A stretch of DNA of 64,000 nt, taken from NCBI GenBank assembly GCA_022844475.1, contig JALHLR010000007.1, forward strand, positions 4,451-68,450. The letters are read 5' to 3'. Shown here one piece after another: positions 63,006-64,000 of the stretch. Position numbers and translations under genes: made by a program. The stretch's first letter is position 1, and every line of letters begins with the position of its first letter. This stretch comes from Hyphomonadaceae bacterium. Lineage in GTDB: Bacteria > Pseudomonadota > Alphaproteobacteria > Caulobacterales > Hyphomonadaceae. Below the pieces are notes generated by a model. It made no database searches. It was given only the letters and a program-made list of their open reading frames with translations, and had not been told where the DNA came from.

Positions 63006-64000
63006 ATGCAATCTGCCGCCACGCGCGTGATCGACCGCCGTTTCTTCCTCATGGGCAGCGCCGCTGTCAGCGTGCTCGCAGCCTGCAGCCAGCCAGTGCA
63101 GGCAAAGGCGGTCCCCGTACCGCCGGTCGCGAAGAAAGTCCCCACGACCATCACCCAGCTCGGCCGGACGCGCGAGGATGAGTACCAGTGGATCAAGGAT
63201 GATCGCTGGCAGGAAGTGCTGAAGGACCCGTCGATCCTCAAGAAGGATGTGCACGATTATCTGACGGCGGAGAACGCCTATCACGACGCGATGATGGAGA
63301 GCGCCGGGCCGCTGCGGGACAAGCTGTTCGAGGAGATGAAGGGCCGCATCAAGCAGGACGATTCCAGCGTTCCGGCGCCCGATGGTCCCTGGGCCTATTT
63401 CCATCGCTACGTGGCCGGCCAGTCCCATCCGGTCTACGCCCGCACGCCGCGCGCGGGCGGGGCGGAGGAGATCCTGCTCGACGCCAACCCGCTCGCCGAA
63501 GGCAAGGCCTTCTTCGAGATCGGCTTCGCCAGTCACTCGCCAGACCACAGGCTGTTCGCCTACGCCGCCGACGTCCAGGGCTCGGAAGTCTACACAATCT
63601 ACATCAAGGACCTCGGCACCGGCGAGGTGTTGCCGAGCCCGATCACGGACGGCTATGGCGGCTTCACCTTCTCGCCCGACAGTGCCTACCTCTTCTGGGT
63701 CTGGCGCGAGCAGAACGGTCGTCCGGCGAAAATCTTCCGCCGCCCCGTGCGCGGCGCCGCGGCCGACGACGTGATGGTCTACGAGGAAAAGGACATCGGC
63801 AAATTCCTCGATGTCGGCGTCAGCGAATCCGGCGCCTTCATCATGATCTATGCCGGGGACGGGGAGACCAGCGAGTTCCACACCATACCGGCAAGCGCGC
63901 CCACGTCCGCGCCAACGCTGTTCGCCGAACGCAAGACGGGTGAGCTGTACACGCCCGTCCATTTCGACGGGCGCTGGTATATCGTCACCAATGCCGATGG
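63006..64000 (+). CDS. S9-family oligopeptidase (oligopeptidase B-like), partial
   Basis: The frame is open to the window end (331 codons seen); the catalytic domain lies beyond. The N-terminus has a twin-arginine-type signal (DRRFFLMGSAA) that also ends in a lipobox-like LAAC, so export by Tat and lipid anchoring are possible. The part seen is the start and the beta-propeller of the prolyl-oligopeptidase type (YQWIKDD, AYFHRY, FSPDSAYLFW, YIKDLGTGE). An oligopeptidase B-like enzyme fits best. Confidence 0.85.
   Translation, partial: MQSAATRVIDRRFFLMGSAAVSVLAACSQPVQAKAVPVPPVAKKVPTTITQLGRTREDEYQWIKDDRWQEVLKDPSILKKDVHDYLTAENAYHDAMMESAGPLRDKLFEEMKGRIKQDDSSVPAPDGPWAYFHRYVAGQSHPVYARTPRAGGAEEILLDANPLAEGKAFFEIGFASHSPDHRLFAYAADVQGSEVYTIYIKDLGTGEVLPSPITDGYGGFTFSPDSAYLFWVWREQNGRPAKIFRRPVRGAAADDVMVYEEKDIGKFLDVGVSESGAFIMIYAGDGETSEFHTIPASAPTSAPTLFAERKTGELYTPVHFDGRWYIVTNAD

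Overview
The window reads as a stretch of chromosome from a high-GC alphaproteobacterium of the Caulobacterales, most likely family Hyphomonadaceae. This rests on gene order and regulatory sites, not on a database search. Gene order around 20 kb matches the replication-origin neighbourhood known from Caulobacter crescentus: dnaQ-coaE-aroE-maf-(PPDK/PEPS regulator) point left, and hemE-hemH-hemJ-rho ... mnmE-mnmG-rsmG-parA-parB point right. The gap between the two arms (19876-20263) has a near-consensus DnaA box, a full CtrA box (TTAA-N7-TTAA) and twelve GANTC sites, the CcrM methylation target. I call it the chromosome origin.

Layout. 1-3.1 kb: hslV - membrane protein - hslU operon (leftward). 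3.2-5.4 kb: three overlapping genes (membrane protein, small HTH regulator, DUF2141/alpha-beta-hydrolase fusion). 5.4-7.5 kb: a membrane EAL/degenerate-GGDEF protein. 7.6-12.5 kb: a histidine cluster, hisB-(DUF1330)-hisH-hisA-(EEP family)-hisF-hisE. 12.5-16.2 kb: CMD protein, GNAT, Smr protein, Tim44-like protein, secB, Zn-alcohol dehydrogenase. 16.3-19.9 kb: tight leftward operon dnaQ/coaE/aroE/maf/DUF299. 19.9-20.3 kb: origin. 20.3-24.3 kb: heme genes and rho. 25.3-30.1 kb: seven parS palindromes spread over 4.7 kb, four of them inside coding sequence of mnmE, mnmG and rsmG. 30.6-32.3 kb: parA-parB. 32.4-37.1 kb: holA-lptE-leuS-DUF3576 (leftward). 37.3-43.7 kb: envelope and housekeeping genes (porin-like, NtrZ-like, TenI-like, YggS, YhhN, L,D-transpeptidase, orphan response regulator, VOC protein, lipoprotein). 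43.8-50.8 kb: xthA, lolA, ftsK (leftward) interrupted by a rightward block of small genes and a cold-shock gene. 51.3-57.8 kb: amtB, a UbiH-type monooxygenase, a hybrid kinase and an AmpG-like transporter. 57.8-64 kb: maeB, mutS and the start of an S9-family peptidase that runs off the window.

How it works together: the centre is a replication and segregation module (origin, ParABS centromere, pol III delta and epsilon subunits, and FtsK further off). Around it are core metabolism (histidine, heme, shikimate, CoA) and envelope biogenesis. I saw no tRNA, rRNA, insertion sequence, prophage or CRISPR array. Nothing here is clearly a new defence or mobile system. The most informative non-coding signals are the origin's methylation-site cluster, the parS array with sites embedded in reading frames, a convincing leftward terminator with no known transcript before ftsK, and several inverted repeats at promoters.
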